NCBI GenBank assembly: GCA_961205875.1
Contig: OY540822.1
Coordinates: 7,070,501 to 7,134,500 of the forward strand
Source: Sialis fuliginosa
Taxonomy: Eukaryota > Arthropoda > Insecta > Megaloptera > Sialidae
Length of the DNA stretch: 64,000 nucleotides
Direction: 5' to 3'
Shown here: positions 25,513 to 37,719 of the stretch, one piece after another
How the letters are laid out: every line of letters starts with the position of its first letter
Position numbering within the stretch: the first letter of the stretch is position 1
The notes under the pieces: model-generated
What the model saw: only the letters and a program-made list of their open reading frames with translations
Database searches by the model: none
Told to the model about the DNA's origin: nothing
Position numbers and translations under genes: made by a program

Positions 25513-26737
25513 ATGGAGGTTAGTGTGTTTTATTTACTATTTATTATTGATATTGACTATTACTATTGATTAATTGTTTTCTAATATCACAGATAGAAGT
25601 AATTAGTGCACAAGGATCAAAAGTCATTGGAAAGTGTCAAGTCAATCAAACCACAACAATTAAAGATATAAAGAAATCTGTAGCTAATCTTAAGATAAGC
25701 TTATCAGTAGAAAGACAATCTCTTCGTCTAGATTCGAGAGGAAAGACATTGAATGATAACGACTCTGTTAAAACACTCGGTCTAACAAATGGATCCAAAC
25801 TATATGTAAAAGATCTAGGTCCACAGATAGGATGGAAAACCGTCTTTCTCATTGAGTATGCTGGACCTCTAGTCGTGTATCTGTGGATACATCAAAGGCC
25901 GTGGCTCTTTTACGGTTCTGATGCATTATCGAAACCTATATCATACATTACCAAGTAAATATAAAATAAAATAAATATATATATATAGTATCTTTTAATT
26001 CAATAACTTGCAATTATAGTATAGCTGCAGTTTGTTGGACACTCCATTATGGAAAACGTCTTCTGGAAACGTTATTTGTGCATCGGTTCTCTCATGCTAC
26101 AATGCCCCTGCGTAACTTATTTAAAAACTGCTCATACTATTGGCTGTTTGCAATGTACGTGGCATATCACGTGAACCATCCTCTGTACACTCCACCGCCG
26201 CTATATAGATTTTATGCAGGATTAGCTGGTTTCATTGTAAGTATATGAACAAGAAGTTTCATATAAATATTATTATGAAAATAAACCTTCTCATTTCTGA
26301 TTACAGTTTTGTGAATTTGGAAACCTGAGCATTCATTTAGCGCTTAGAAACTTGAGACCCTCGGGTACCAATGTAAGAAAAATACCGGTAGCTACTTCCA
26401 ATCCATTTACACTATTGTTCAACTTTGTGTCGTGCCCCAACTACACTTATGAAGTCGGTTCTTGGATATGTTTTACGCTCATGACCCAATGTATACCAGG
26501 TAAATATTATAAAACAGTACACCTGTGATGTATTACATGTTATCTAATATTAGGTTTGCAAATTAAAAAAGTGTTGAATCTAATTTTATTACAATTGATT
26601 TTTTTCCAGCTGGAATATTTACACTTGCTGGTGCTTACCAAATGACAATTTGGGCGTTAGGAAAACACCGTGCTTACAAAAAAGAATTTTCAAATTACCC
26701 TCGTGGACGTAATGCAATCGTTCCATTCGTGTTGTAA
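25513..26737 (+). CDS. Sc2: Very-long-chain enoyl-CoA reductase (TECR/Sc2)
   Basis: Five exons: 25513-25518 (only ATGGAG), 25593-25954, 26020-26236, 26307-26499 and 26610-26737, giving 301 residues. The protein does the last step of fatty-acid elongation in the ER, reducing trans-2-enoyl-CoA with NADPH. Residues about 1-80 form the N-terminal ubiquitin-like domain typical of TECR ([38 protein letters not shown]). Several hydrophobic segments follow, then the steroid 5-alpha-reductase C-terminal domain with [34 protein letters not shown], a [11 protein letters not shown] segment and [20 protein letters not shown] at the end. Length and domain order match the family (308 in mammals). AATAAA signals occur near 27293 and upstream. 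The two-codon first exon is supported by the ATG context, GTTAGT donor and in-frame join. Confidence 0.94.
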
Positions 26738-27619
26738 CGAGATCGTTTAATGTAATTGAAAATTTATTTTTTGTTTTATGGTATAATGTTATTTTTTTAT
26801 AAATCGTTTTTGTTATTTACAATACAATAGACATTGTTATAAGTTAATGGTTTTGTTATACAACTAGATAATGTGCAATTATTATGTATTGTTCAATGGG
26901 TGTGGTAAATATTTGGTTTAAAATTTTATATCTTAATAATTCCACAATGTATTATTTATGTCGTTAGTAGAATAGTTTATATGTGAATTATGTAAATGAT
27001 GCATTTATTATTACGGTTGTAAGATTATTTTTTAAAAGACTGAATTTTATTATTGAAATTATTTTAATTTTCAAATATTATCATTAGAATTCCAAATATT
27101 GGAAATAAATACTATTTTTTATACTGTTTATTTATTTTCTCTCTATTAGTATTTATTAGTGTTTATGTATCATTCCAATTAAAATGAAATAAATGTATAT
27201 TGTGGAATATATTTAAGATAAAGATTATATGTGAATTATGTATAATTTTTTGTTATTAAGGTTTTTTGAATTTCTAAATGGATGATTGTTTCAATAAATG
27301 TACAAATTAATCTAGAATGTATTTGCTTTTATTTCTTATATAAAACTAAACTTTTTCAGCAAAATATAAGTTCACATATTCATTAAAAGATGAATTAAGT
27401 ACAAAACAAATCCACAGCCAAGAAATGCCAAATCAAGTTTACATAAAGCGAATTTCAATATAATATATTTCTAAACTAGTAAAAAAAAATATATCATACA
27501 AAACGGAATGTTTTATTCTTCACAAAAAATAAAAAATATATAATAACAATGGAATTAAATATTTTGGAATGCTGAGTTATATATCAACAGTTGTGTGTTC
27601 TACTATCCAAAGCATTTGT
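26738..27619. other. Convergent 3' interval between TECR and transketolase
   Basis: Contains the TECR 3' UTR (candidate AATAAA at 27293-27298 on the plus strand) and the transketolase 3' UTR (minus-strand AATAAA at 27512-27517, about 105 nt after its stop). AT-rich; no other gene is seen. Confidence 0.55.
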
Positions 27620-30600
27620 CTAATGCTTTATGATTTCTTGTACGGCATTAACAATATGTTTGGAAGATATTCCAAAAACATCCAACAACACCATCGGAGG
27701 TCCTGAGCGAGGAACTGAAGGTACTGCAAGTTTTTTAACAATAATATCACGTTCACATGCGACTGCAGACAATACAGCTTCTCCCAAACCACCTGAAACA
27801 TTCATTATATTATATTATATACTTTAGTATAATTAAAGTACTTAATTCAAATATATACAAATTTACAGAAAGTACTTTTGTACAGCTCTGATATAAGTAA
27901 CTTTATTAACTAATTTTAAGTAGGATTTGAGCGTTTACCTTGAGGATAATGATCTTCTACAGTGACAATACGACCACCGCAAGCTTTAGCATGTTTTATG
28001 ATAGTTTTGCCATCCAACGGTTTGATTGTGAATGGATCGAGTACACGTGCATTAACTCCAGTCTTTGCCAGTTGTGTGGCTGCAGATAAAGCTTCATGTA
28101 AAGTTATACCGGCACCAATAATGAGAACTTTGTCATCTGGTGATTCTTTGACAATCTTTGCTTCTCCGATTTTAAATTCCTCGTCGTTCGCATACAGCAT
28201 TGTCGTGTTAGGTCTTGAAGTGCGGATAAAGCAAATACCTTTAGTGTTTGCGGCAAGTTCTACGGCTCTCTCACAGCTGACTGCATCGCTGGGATAAAAT
28301 ACAGTGCTACCTGGTATGGAGCGGAACATGGCAATATCTTCAAGACCCATTTGACTTGGACCATCTTCGCCTATGCTTACACCGCAATGTGATCCTACAA
28401 AGTTAACATTGGTCTGTGAAATGGCGCCCATACGAATCTGGTCAAATGCACGGGTGAAGAATGTTGCAAAGGTTGACACAAAAGCAACTGTACGGTCACG
28501 GCAAGCTGCTCCGATTGCTACACCCACTAAATTTTGTTCTGCGATGAAACATTCAATGTATCTAAAATATTAAATAGTAGTAATAATAACTTTTGTTACA
28601 TGACTTTAGATAATATTTTTACCTTTCTGGATCAACCTTTTTAATACGGTCTGAATATGTTGAGTTTTTAGTATCTCCATCTAAAGCAATGACACGGCTG
28701 TTGTTCTCTGCTAATTTAGCAAGAGCTGTACCGTATGCTAAGCGAGTGGCAATGGAATCACCAGGCTTGTAAGACGGAGGATGAGACAATTTAATATCGG
28801 AAATTTTAACAGAAACGCAATCATCTAATAAAGGTTTTTGAGGATGTAATTGAGGTGGACCATTATTCTTTATTAATCCTGATAAATGCTGCAAAAATAT
28901 AAGTATTATTAATTAGTTAAATAATGTACTTGTTTTCTATTTCTATTTTTACCTTTATAACACGTTCGCTTTCACTTCCCAGTGGTTTTCCGTGCCAATT
29001 TTCCAGATCTTCGATATTTGGGAAATTTTTTCCTTTGAATGTTTTCGCAAGTATGCATGTAGGTCTGTCCTTAGTAACCGAAGCGACGTGGAAAGCTTTA
29101 CAAAGTTCATCCACATTGTGTCCGTCTAAAACTATAGCATTAAAACCAAAGGCGTCCAATCTTTTACGGTATACTTCCATTCGATGTTGCAAAGAAGTAG
29201 GTTCAGACTGTCCCAGTCGGTTTATATCAAAGATCACGCAAAGATTGTTAAGTTCATAATGACTAGCAAAATGTAAAGACTCCCAGATAGACCCTTCGGC
29301 ACTTTCTCCGTCTCCAACAATGCAGTATACGCGGTAATTGGCTTTGTCAAAATTCTTTCCAACATAAGCCATGCCACAAGCTACAGCCAGACCTTGTCCT
29401 AGAGATCCAGTTCCAACATCAATGAAATTCAAGCGAGGTGTCGGGTGCCCTTCCAAATCAGAATCGAGTTTACGGAGATTCATAAGGTCTTCGACAGGGA
29501 AAAGCCCTGCTTCTGCCCAAGCAGCATACAGTATGGGAGCTGCGTGCCCTTTTGACAGAATTAAGCGGTCACTTGAGATATCACGAGGTTCTGAGACTTT
29601 GTAGCGCATTGTTTGAAAGAAGAGAACAGACATAATTTCGGCGATGGAGGCACATGATGTAGGGTGACTAAAATAAAATTACTTATTAAAAAAAGTTTTT
29701 ATTGATATATAAACATTTTTTTAAATATAATAATTTTTAAATGAAAGACATTAAAAATGCATTTCTTAAATGAGTTTAAAACAAGCACGAAAAATATCTT
29801 CTGGAATACCCCAAAGTTACGGACGCATAACTTGAAAATGCCCGGTAGTCGAATAGTAGCAGTTATTTTATAAATTAAAAATTCCGATCGGGCTATAGCT
29901 TTATAGACGTAACTCCGAAACAAACGTTGTAATTTCGGGTAATTGAAAATTTACGTATTTATGAAGCGCCATTAAGTCGAATTAATATATTAAAGTGACT
30001 TCAATTTAAATATATCCCTATCAGGCTTATATCAAAATAACTTTTTGATATTAAAATTTTTATTTTATTCCGATCCTGTTTTTAAATAATACTAGTGCTA
30101 ATTATAGAAAAAATTTTTTGTCTCTACTAGATAGTCGATTGGTCTAAAAATATTTTTTGCATAAGAATGCTTTTAAAAAACAGAGGGGTATTATTTTTAT
30201 TTTATTTAACCATTAAAAAGGTAACCTTTAAAAATTATTTGATTATCAAATTTTAAAAAAGAATAACTAAATATACAATATTTCTTATACATGTTATTGA
30301 TTTTTATGTGCATTAATATACATGACATATAAAAACATTATATTATTATCAGCACTTGAATTTTTTTCCAAATAAAAATAAAAAACTTAAAAATGAAAAT
30401 ATCTATGGGGTCAAACAGAGGTGAAACCAATCACACAACTTTAATTACCCTGATTTTGATGCAGAAGTAGATGCAATGCTATGTATTCTTAATTTATTCG
30501 CTATATCGTAAAGTTGTTGGTACTCTGTTAGTTCCCCGTTGGTACCATTAGTTCCGTTCGTCGTCGTAGCCATCGTACCGGTTTCTACTTTCTATAATAT

Positions 30601-32352
30601 AGGTTATAAATACTCGAATATGATGACAAAATATATATGTACTGTACACTGCTGTGACCTCTATACCCGGCAACTAACATAGGGTGATTGCGCACTTTGT
30701 ATACTGTCTCATCATCCAACCGCTACAATCAAATATCGGCCTTATCGTAATACACGAATTTGTACAAGGTCGCATGCATATGTGTTTATAGGAGGGACAT
30801 TTTTTGATAAGTTGTTACTTGATTTGTATATTTTACATAACACTACAGTAGAGTTTCGTTAATTCGGGCAAAATTCTTTATATTTTATACAAATTTTGCT
30901 ATTTGCAAGCCTAGTTGCTGAGGACCCCATCTATTTAGGGGCCCGGGCTGAGGGCGGTAGATTTTCAACTATGATTTTATTAATAATTTAAATTTTGTAG
31001 TAGTACAATACAATTTTCATTTAAATAAAAAAATGTCCTTTTTTATTGAGAATGGAAATATGACTGAGAGCCTTTAACGGCAAAAATACAAATCCGAATC
31101 TGAGCACAGGACACTAATTTTTATGAATATCAGTAGAAAACTTTCAATTATAAGGCCGCGATTCACCAATTTGGTGGTTTTTGACGGAAAAATGCACGAT
31201 TCGTACCGTCAAAACCCCGGCAACCACTGCATTCTTAAATGAAATAGAGTATAGTTGCTTATTTATGAAAACAATTTTTTTGAATTTTAAAAATATAGCC
31301 AAAAAACCATTAAAAAACCGACTTGAAAAAACGGTTTTCAATTTTTTTTTTAAAACCGGTTTTGAAAAATCGATAACCCTAATTATACTAACAAAATAAG
31401 TGAATATAGTAACTAGTTTTTTATTGAAAAATAAACGTTTTTTAAGGGGTTACATAGTATATTGCCAATGATAAAAATAAATTATATCGACAGAAATAAA
31501 AATATATTAGAAAACAAATAAATAAAATGTGCATATATTTATCGATATGAGATTAATATATTGTTATAACAATAATTAAGTAATTATAAACTTTAAAGGC
31601 AGAGTAAAACTAATAATAATATTTTTCAAATACAACTGCTCTAAAATTAAAATAAAAAACGATGCCTTAATTTATATTTTATATATTCGGTTGCTTTTAA
31701 CTCTTATGACGTCACAAAACACTGCTATAAAAATTAGAGTTAAAAATTGTAAAAAATGTATTAATACATTAATATACCTATAGTTTTTAATATAAATAAA
31801 TAAAATAAAATAAAAACATGTGCACGCATATATTATACATATATAATTTTTATAATTATTTATTTATGTAAAATAATGCAATACAGTTTTTTATGTTTCA
31901 CGAAATTCAGTTCTGCACAAATAAATTTATTATTATGTAGGTACATTAAGCCGTCTAAAAGTTGCGCACCTGTCATAATACCTGTATTAATGTCAGGTAA
32001 TACAGGTATTCATAAAAAAAAACATACATTTGTTTCTGATTTTAACTTATTGATTTATATTCTTTATGTAATATTACATGAATAAATCATATGCAAGTTA
32101 TTTTCAACATATTTTCTTATCTATACATATATAGATAACGTTTAAAATATGAATGAAAATAAAGTATGATAATAAAAAAGCCGGCCGGAACATGGCTGTA
32201 TTTAAAACATGCACCTATATTGATATATAATAATATATTATTTACCCAGATTTCGAGGCATCAGTTGATTGTATAGAATAAATTCGTAATTTGTTGGCAA
32301 TATCTTTAAGTTCTTGCACAGCTTTTGATTCGGGTTTATGGTAATTCGCCAT
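27620..32352 (-). CDS. Transketolase, two isoforms from alternative first exons
   Basis: Shared minus-strand exons are 29667-28953, 28888-28623, 28561-27939 and 27792-27620. Either first exon, 30573-30449 or 32352-32246, ends with GG and completes the Gly of GHPTSC, giving 633 or 627 residues (human transketolase has 623). The enzyme moves two-carbon units between sugar phosphates in the non-oxidative pentose phosphate pathway, using thiamine diphosphate and Mg. Visible motifs are [18 protein letters not shown], the [17 protein letters not shown] segment, [16 protein letters not shown], and the diphosphate/Mg motif GDGESAEGS with LNN downstream. The pyrimidine-domain [20 protein letters not shown] carries the catalytic Glu. 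The C-terminal domain ends with [14 protein letters not shown]. All expected motifs are intact. Cytosolic location is inferred from the lack of a targeting peptide. Confidence 0.96.
27828..27893. repeat. Fragment of a GTAC-rich element in a transketolase intron
   Basis: Contains AAAGTACTTTTGTACAGCTC, whose inverted form begins CAGAGCTGTAC; a related end (CAGAGCTGTGC with AAGTACTT nearby) lies at 9142 in a LARP1 intron. The CAG start suggests hAT-type termini, but neither copy shows both ends. Confidence 0.35.
30449..30573 (-). other. Proximal alternative first coding exon of transketolase
   Basis: Begins ATGGCTACG at 30573 and ends with a GT donor after the first two bases of a Gly codon. 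It encodes 41 residues, [20 protein letters not shown] followed by [21 protein letters not shown]. Its last part is homologous to the distal first exon at 32246-32352, so the two are duplicated, mutually exclusive starts. Confidence 0.88.
32246..32352 (-). other. Distal alternative first coding exon of transketolase
   Basis: Begins ATGGCGAATTAC at 32352 (context ACCATGG, a strong initiator) and ends with a GTAAAT donor in the same phase as the proximal exon. It encodes [20 protein letters not shown] then [15 protein letters not shown]. The shared [17 protein letters not shown] pattern shows descent from one exon. It would be driven by its own promoter upstream of 32352. Confidence 0.85.
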
Positions 32353-33256
32353 GGTACTGCAGTTTATCGAGAAGTCCACTTATCACTTACTGTTTAGCTG
32401 CTAGTCTAAGCCAGAATGGAAGTCATGTGACGGCGGCTTACAGTTCAGTTCACCTATCGCGAGTTTCTACGTGAACACTAGACTTTTTCAAATAGTTGCC
32501 CTTCGAACAAACGCTGTTCTTTGATAACTTTTTAACCGATTGGCCCAACCTCCTATAATCAAGGTGTTCTAATTCAGGGGTGGACAATTTAAAATTAATT
32601 TTAATTTCAAAAATGCAGTTATACTTTTTCTATGTTTTTTAGACCTTTAGAGTTCTCTTTGGTGCGTGGGAGTGATTTTTTGTATTAATATATTAATTTT
32701 ATTTATTTATTCTTCTTAATTCTGAGAGGGAGGTCTGATCCCTCACTTCTTCCCCGAAGGAAAACTAATGCCAGTAATACAGGGCCAAAATTCCCAATAA
32801 GCCCGCGATGTCTAGGCCTACAGTGGCACATTTTTAAGGGTTATAGAAATAAAAAATTTTCACACCAAGTCTTCAAGCATTGTAAAATGATTTTTTTAAA
32901 GTTCGTATAATTTAAAAAAAAATTTTAATCGATAAAAAATGGGGGGCCCGACTATTTTTTTATCTAAGATCTCCAACAGCAAAAATATAAGTCCGGCTCT
33001 GAGATAAAGTATTCGTGGATTAAGAACTACTGGTATATATATATATAGATAACTTTATCCACAGTTAAATTGGCCTTGTCAGCAATTACTCTTTTAATTA
33101 AAATTAATAAATAACACAGAACAGCAATTTTGTTTAATACATATTACATACATACATGAAAATAGAGTGGACTGAATTGCTGAGTAAAAATCTTGCCCGA
33201 ATATTAATATTTTAACAATATATAATCATATATTAAACATACTATGTATGTTTAAT

Positions 33257-33640
33257 CAGGCCCGGATTTAGAAATTGGCCCCCCTTAGGCAGTTGCGAAA
33301 ATTACCGCCCCCCCCCCCCCCTCGAAACTAACAGTTTAAGTCATAGATATCAAAATATAAAACTCAGGATATTTTTTTTTTTTGGTTGCGTCAGTTTCAA
33401 ATTTTATAAATTTTTATAGTTACATTAGGAAACATAAAAACTGAAGAAAATTATTGCTTATGGGTTGAAATTTTTACGTCTCGATTTTCGGATGGCAAAC
33501 TCATCGATAATGGAATCAAAATCAAATTCAATTCCCACGAATATAACAAGTTTTCAAAGTTTCCACCAAAATTTGCTGCACTTCAATTCTTGCCGCCCTA
33601 TGCAGCTGCCTACTCTGCCTGCATGATAAATCAGGGCCTG
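33257..33640. mobile_element. hAT-type MITE with exact 8-bp target duplication
   Basis: Element of 384 bp starting CAGGCCCGGATTTA and ending TAAATCAGGGCCTG. The flanking 8-mers are identical, TGTTTAAT at 33249-33256 and 33641-33648. A 14-nt C tract lies near the left end. No coding capacity. Confidence 0.85.
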
Positions 33641-33689
33641 TGTTTAATATATGACATAATATAATATTTAAATAGATTTAAGATGCTGA

Positions 33690-33860
33690 AGTTGATATAT
33701 AAAATACTAGCTGTATTTATCTGATAAATTTTTCGAGATACAAACTAGTCTATGTCGTTCCTCAGGATGCAAGTTATCTCCATGCTAAATTTCATCAAAA
33801 TCGGTTCAACAGTTTAGCCGTGGAAAGGTAACAAACATATAGTTACTTTCGCATTTAGTT
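33690..33860. repeat. Retroposon (SINE/RTE-type) 3' fragment
   Basis: Contains TCATCAAAATCGGTTCA at 33792-33808 followed by GTTTAGCCGTG and GGTAACAAACAT, a tail widespread among insect retroposons, and shared with 40205-40345 here. The upstream ACTAGCTGTATTTATCTG is a degenerate version of the same family's head. Confidence 0.55.
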
Positions 33861-34245
33861 TTTACCACCCCTGTTAAAACTGTAGATATTAATTTATGGG
33901 TACTTTCACAGTAGAATTTTTACCTGCATTCTGGAGTGCCCTCGTTTATAAAATTAACTTCGCCAAGGGATAGATAGTTCTTGGGAGAAGTGGGTGATAT
34001 AGCATGATTATAAATATTATTATTATTTTTAAATTGTTTTATTATTTTTTTAAATACTGGTAATTTTTTGATACATACTTACAGCTTACAGTGTATTTCG
34101 TTTTATTTTTAGTCAATGGAGAGTTTATATTAAACATATTATAAAAAATAATTATATTCTTTATATTTTTATTTATACAGTTATGCAATTCTTCTTACAA
34201 AACAACGACGAGACAGTATATGTTTATAAAATGAACATCAATGAG

Positions 34246-34329
34246 AATTGAGAAGTTTTTTTTTCTTCTTCACTTTGTTGTCGGCAGGCTTGGTCCTAGT
34301 CCGACAGCTCAGTAGAAATTGAGAAGTTT
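34246..34329 (-). mobile_element. Short poly-A retroposed insertion flanked by 13-bp direct repeats
   Basis: AATTGAGAAGTTT occurs at 34246-34258 and again at 34317-34329, bracketing a 58-nt insert. Read on the minus strand the insert ends in a poly-A run after GACAACAAAGTGAAGAAG. Variable-length target duplication plus an A tail are marks of L1/RTE-type retroposition. The source sequence (CTGTCGGACTAGGACCAAGC onward) is not recognised. Confidence 0.6.
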
Positions 34330-34590
34330 AAAAATCATAATATGCAATGTAACAAAGGTTTTTTTTTGTTAACGATATTGCTAATTTTTCTGTCATCAAT
34401 TCATACCTATCTAAGTATACTAAAACTCCAGAACGTTGGTAATTGCATTGTTGATGTATTCAGTCCAATACTCGAAAATAAGTATGATTTCAAACACATT
34501 CAATTAAAATAATCTTACAGCAACGCAAAATCTTAACAAAATCGCTCTGTGCATTTTGACTTCTCAGATTCAGTCAAACGCTCATATACT

Positions 34591-35144
34591 TTAAGGTAGT
34601 TCTCGTGCAAATGTCATTTCGATAGAATTTTAAAAAAAATCAGAGCATAAAAAGAATAATGATATCTATCCAATCGTGAAATTTTAAAGAGATCGACCGT
34701 TTTTCAAACTCGAGATAATTGTCATCAAAGTTTGACACTTTTGTACGTATCCGCTATATCAAGTTCGTATTATGTTCATTTTCATGACTAAAACTTCGAT
34801 AGATTTTGATAAAAAACTATCAAACAATAAAGGTTTATTATTCTGATATGTGATAAAAAAATTCCAAATGATTGACCTTGTATTTCAAAAACAAAATGAT
34901 TGACCGTTTCATATTTGAAATTTAACCCTTTACTGTTTGGAAGTTTTTTATCAAAATCTGTCGAAGCGTTTAGTCATAAAATAATGAAAATATATTCATA
35001 GTATGTTTAAAATAATCTGTATAGACGGCTTTGGGTATAGACTTGATCAAAAATTCTCTGTAGCAACGCAATTATTTTCGATATTTTACTATGGTATTAT
35101 GAGCGTAACTTTTTGTTGGTACTGTAGCACGAGAACTACCTTAA
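34591..35144. mobile_element. TTAA-flanked foldback MITE
   Basis: The ends are TTAAGGTAGTTCTCGTGC and its exact inverted copy GCACGAGAACTACCTTAA. Long internal inverted segments follow: TTTTGATAAAAAACTATCAA pairs with the right-hand TTTTTTATCAAAATCTGTCG. TTAA at both edges suggests piggyBac-type target choice. No transposase frame. Confidence 0.75.
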
Positions 35145-36191
35145 GAGGTTACAAAGCGAAATCCGTTGTGATTCATTTAATAATCGACCAAAACGCGTTT
35201 TGGCAATGTGAAAATCCCACAACGCGTTGTGGTTGCATCCAAGACGCAATGTAATAAAAATACTTACGTGCAAAAATAGTTAATTAAAAATTATATTCGA
35301 TCATTTCGACAGAAAATTATAAGAAAAATAATATAATAATAGTTAATGTAAATAGATAAAGAACAGATCAGAAAAATTAACTAATTAATTAAGGCTGCAC
35401 GAGAGTGTCTGAAAAAACTAGACGAGACTCAAGACGATATTAACGTTTTTTTATAAATCTCATCGATCATATTGATAAAAACTGTTAAAATGATTGTCCT
35501 CATTAAAATGTTAAAATAACAGTTTTTTTTATTTATTTCAAAAACAAAAAATGGAAAACATTCTTATATGAGTCGATCAGATTTAATTATCATTTTGATT
35601 TCACATATTTTCGATTGTTGAAATCTTTATATTACTAAATACATATTTTGAAATACGAAATAATGAATAAATTATATACGAAATAATGTTTATTTTTTGT
35701 AAATCAAAAAATGTTTTTGACAAAAATTGCTTTTGATAGACAGACGATTCGTTCCAAACTAAAATAAATTCGCGAAAAAAAATCGTAGAACAATAAATCA
35801 AAAAACATTTTCAAATTCAAATTTCAGACATTAAAATGCAATCAAAAAGGTTTTGAAAAATACAGATTTTAAGTTAATACACATTTTTTGTGTCATTCCG
35901 TATAGCATTGAATTTTGAATATTAGTCATTTTTGGGGAGAAAACATTTATTTGTCTAGTATATTTTTTGTTTTTGTGACCGCATTATTATTTATAGATTA
36001 TTTTATCTTTTTATAAAAAATGTAAAATGATTGGCAAAATGAATTTTTTATTTTATTTTTCTAACAGTGAAATTTGGTTTTATTTCAAAATGTATATTAT
36101 AGATTATTTTGCATAGGCGTGACAAATATTTCCGCCCTGATATCCACAAAAAGCACTAATAATGAATGAAAATTTTGCTGTTTTTTCAAAT

Positions 36192-36924
36192 TTAAGGGGC
36201 TATGCTAGTTCATCGGCCAAAAAGGTGTTTTTCACGAATTTTTTTCCAGCAATCTATGACAGATATCGTTCTAAATCTTTTTGGGTTTAATAAATGCACT
36301 ATTGAAGTACACAAAAATTTTTTTTTTATTAATTTTACTATACATATATGTGTATAATGCAGCCATGTATGCAGGTATGAAAAAAAAACCAGGTGCGCAG
36401 TGTCCCAGTGTTTTAGCAGGAACGAAACACCTGAAACACAAAATAAGTTATGTCTTATATTCAGTAGGTGATTGGCTATGGCCTGAACTAGAATTTTAAT
36501 TTTTGGGGCAAAAATAACAAAATGGCGGCTGTTTGAACAAACGGAATCGAAAAATACCCTTTTTTTCTTGGTTTTTCCTTGTAAAAAAATAGAAAAAAAT
36601 TGAATTTTGACATAATCCTAGTTCCAGCCATGCCTATATATGTAACAAACATGTGGTTAAAATTTCAGACCGATCGACCGAGTAGTTTTCGAGAAATCAT
36701 TGGGACAGTATCGAAAAACATCATTTCGAGAAAAACGCGTTGAAAGTTTTTTTTTTTTTGAAATTGTTATAAAGTTGATACTTACAACTAATCAGCGATG
36801 CCGGCAACATAGGCTCAGATCACTCTAAAATTTTAACACAATATTTTCGAAGGTATTTACTTTCGAAAAATGAAAGAAAAAAAAATCGATTTTTTGAAAT
36901 GCATAAACTAGCATAGCCCCTTAA
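36192..36924. mobile_element. TTAA-flanked MITE, copy 1
   Basis: Element of 733 bp with ends TTAAGGGGCTATGCTAGTT and AACTAGCATAGCCCCTTAA, perfect over 19 bp. The interior carries no transposase. A second full copy in opposite orientation lies at 49942-50682. The frame at 36281-36499 lies wholly within it and is not a gene. Confidence 0.85.
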
Positions 36925-37375
36925 ATAATAGTTTTTCTCCTTTAAGAATTGGGAACTGCTGCACTGAATTGTATAATATATGCATTTAAAAATACATAAA
37001 AATTTATTATGCTATATCATTTCGTTGAAAAACTATTAAAATGAATACCAAAAAAATGTTAATAATTTGCAAAAATAATTGCATCTTTTTATATATTTAT
37101 TGACTTCTAACCTTTTAAAGCTAATAAATGTAACTAGTATTAAAACTTAAAATAGTGTTCTGACGGTATGTCATTTAATTCCTTATTTATTTTTTTGTTA
37201 ATCGATAATTATCTTCGAGAATGGGCCTCGGGAATTTCTGTATGACCTTATTCGTCAAGTCTGATAACGATATTATAATCTTAAATGTCCGTATTAAAAA
37301 CTGTGTTGTAAATAATTAAATTTATTACTAGAAACAAATTCGATGATAAATAAATAAACATGTAGTCGTATTATA

Positions 37376-37719
37376 CCGGGTGTCTAAAATAAAATGTTTC
37401 AAATTTTTTATTTTGAAAAAATAACAAAAAAATTTTTCAGACAAAAGTTACTCAGTTTTGTGGAGGCAATATTATCATATTTTTGATACTTTAATGTTTA
37501 AATAAGAACCTACATTTCTGTGTGATCTGATTTTAAATAAGAAAACTAGCGTTTGATACATTCAAAATTTTTTTTAAATCAAAGTTAGTTTTTTTTAAAC
37601 ACACATAAAAAGAACCAAAAAATATTATGATTTTTTTCCTAAGTTTTGTCTGAAATTTTTTTCTTATTCAGTTTAATTTTCGAAATAAAAATTCGTAAAC
37701 TTTCATTTTGAACACCCGG
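37376..37719. mobile_element. TA-flanked MITE (CCGGGTGT termini)
   Basis: Starts CCGGGTGTCTAAAATAAAAT and ends CATTTTGAACACCCGG, with TA directly outside both ends. About 344 bp, no coding capacity. TA flanks suggest a Tc1/mariner-like or related transposase source. Confidence 0.7.

Noticed and set aside
33309..33322. Regularly spaced poly-C/poly-G tracts considered as a CRISPR-like or satellite array
   Set aside because: The tracts are internal to separate hAT-type MITEs with different flanking duplications; there is no repeat-spacer pattern.
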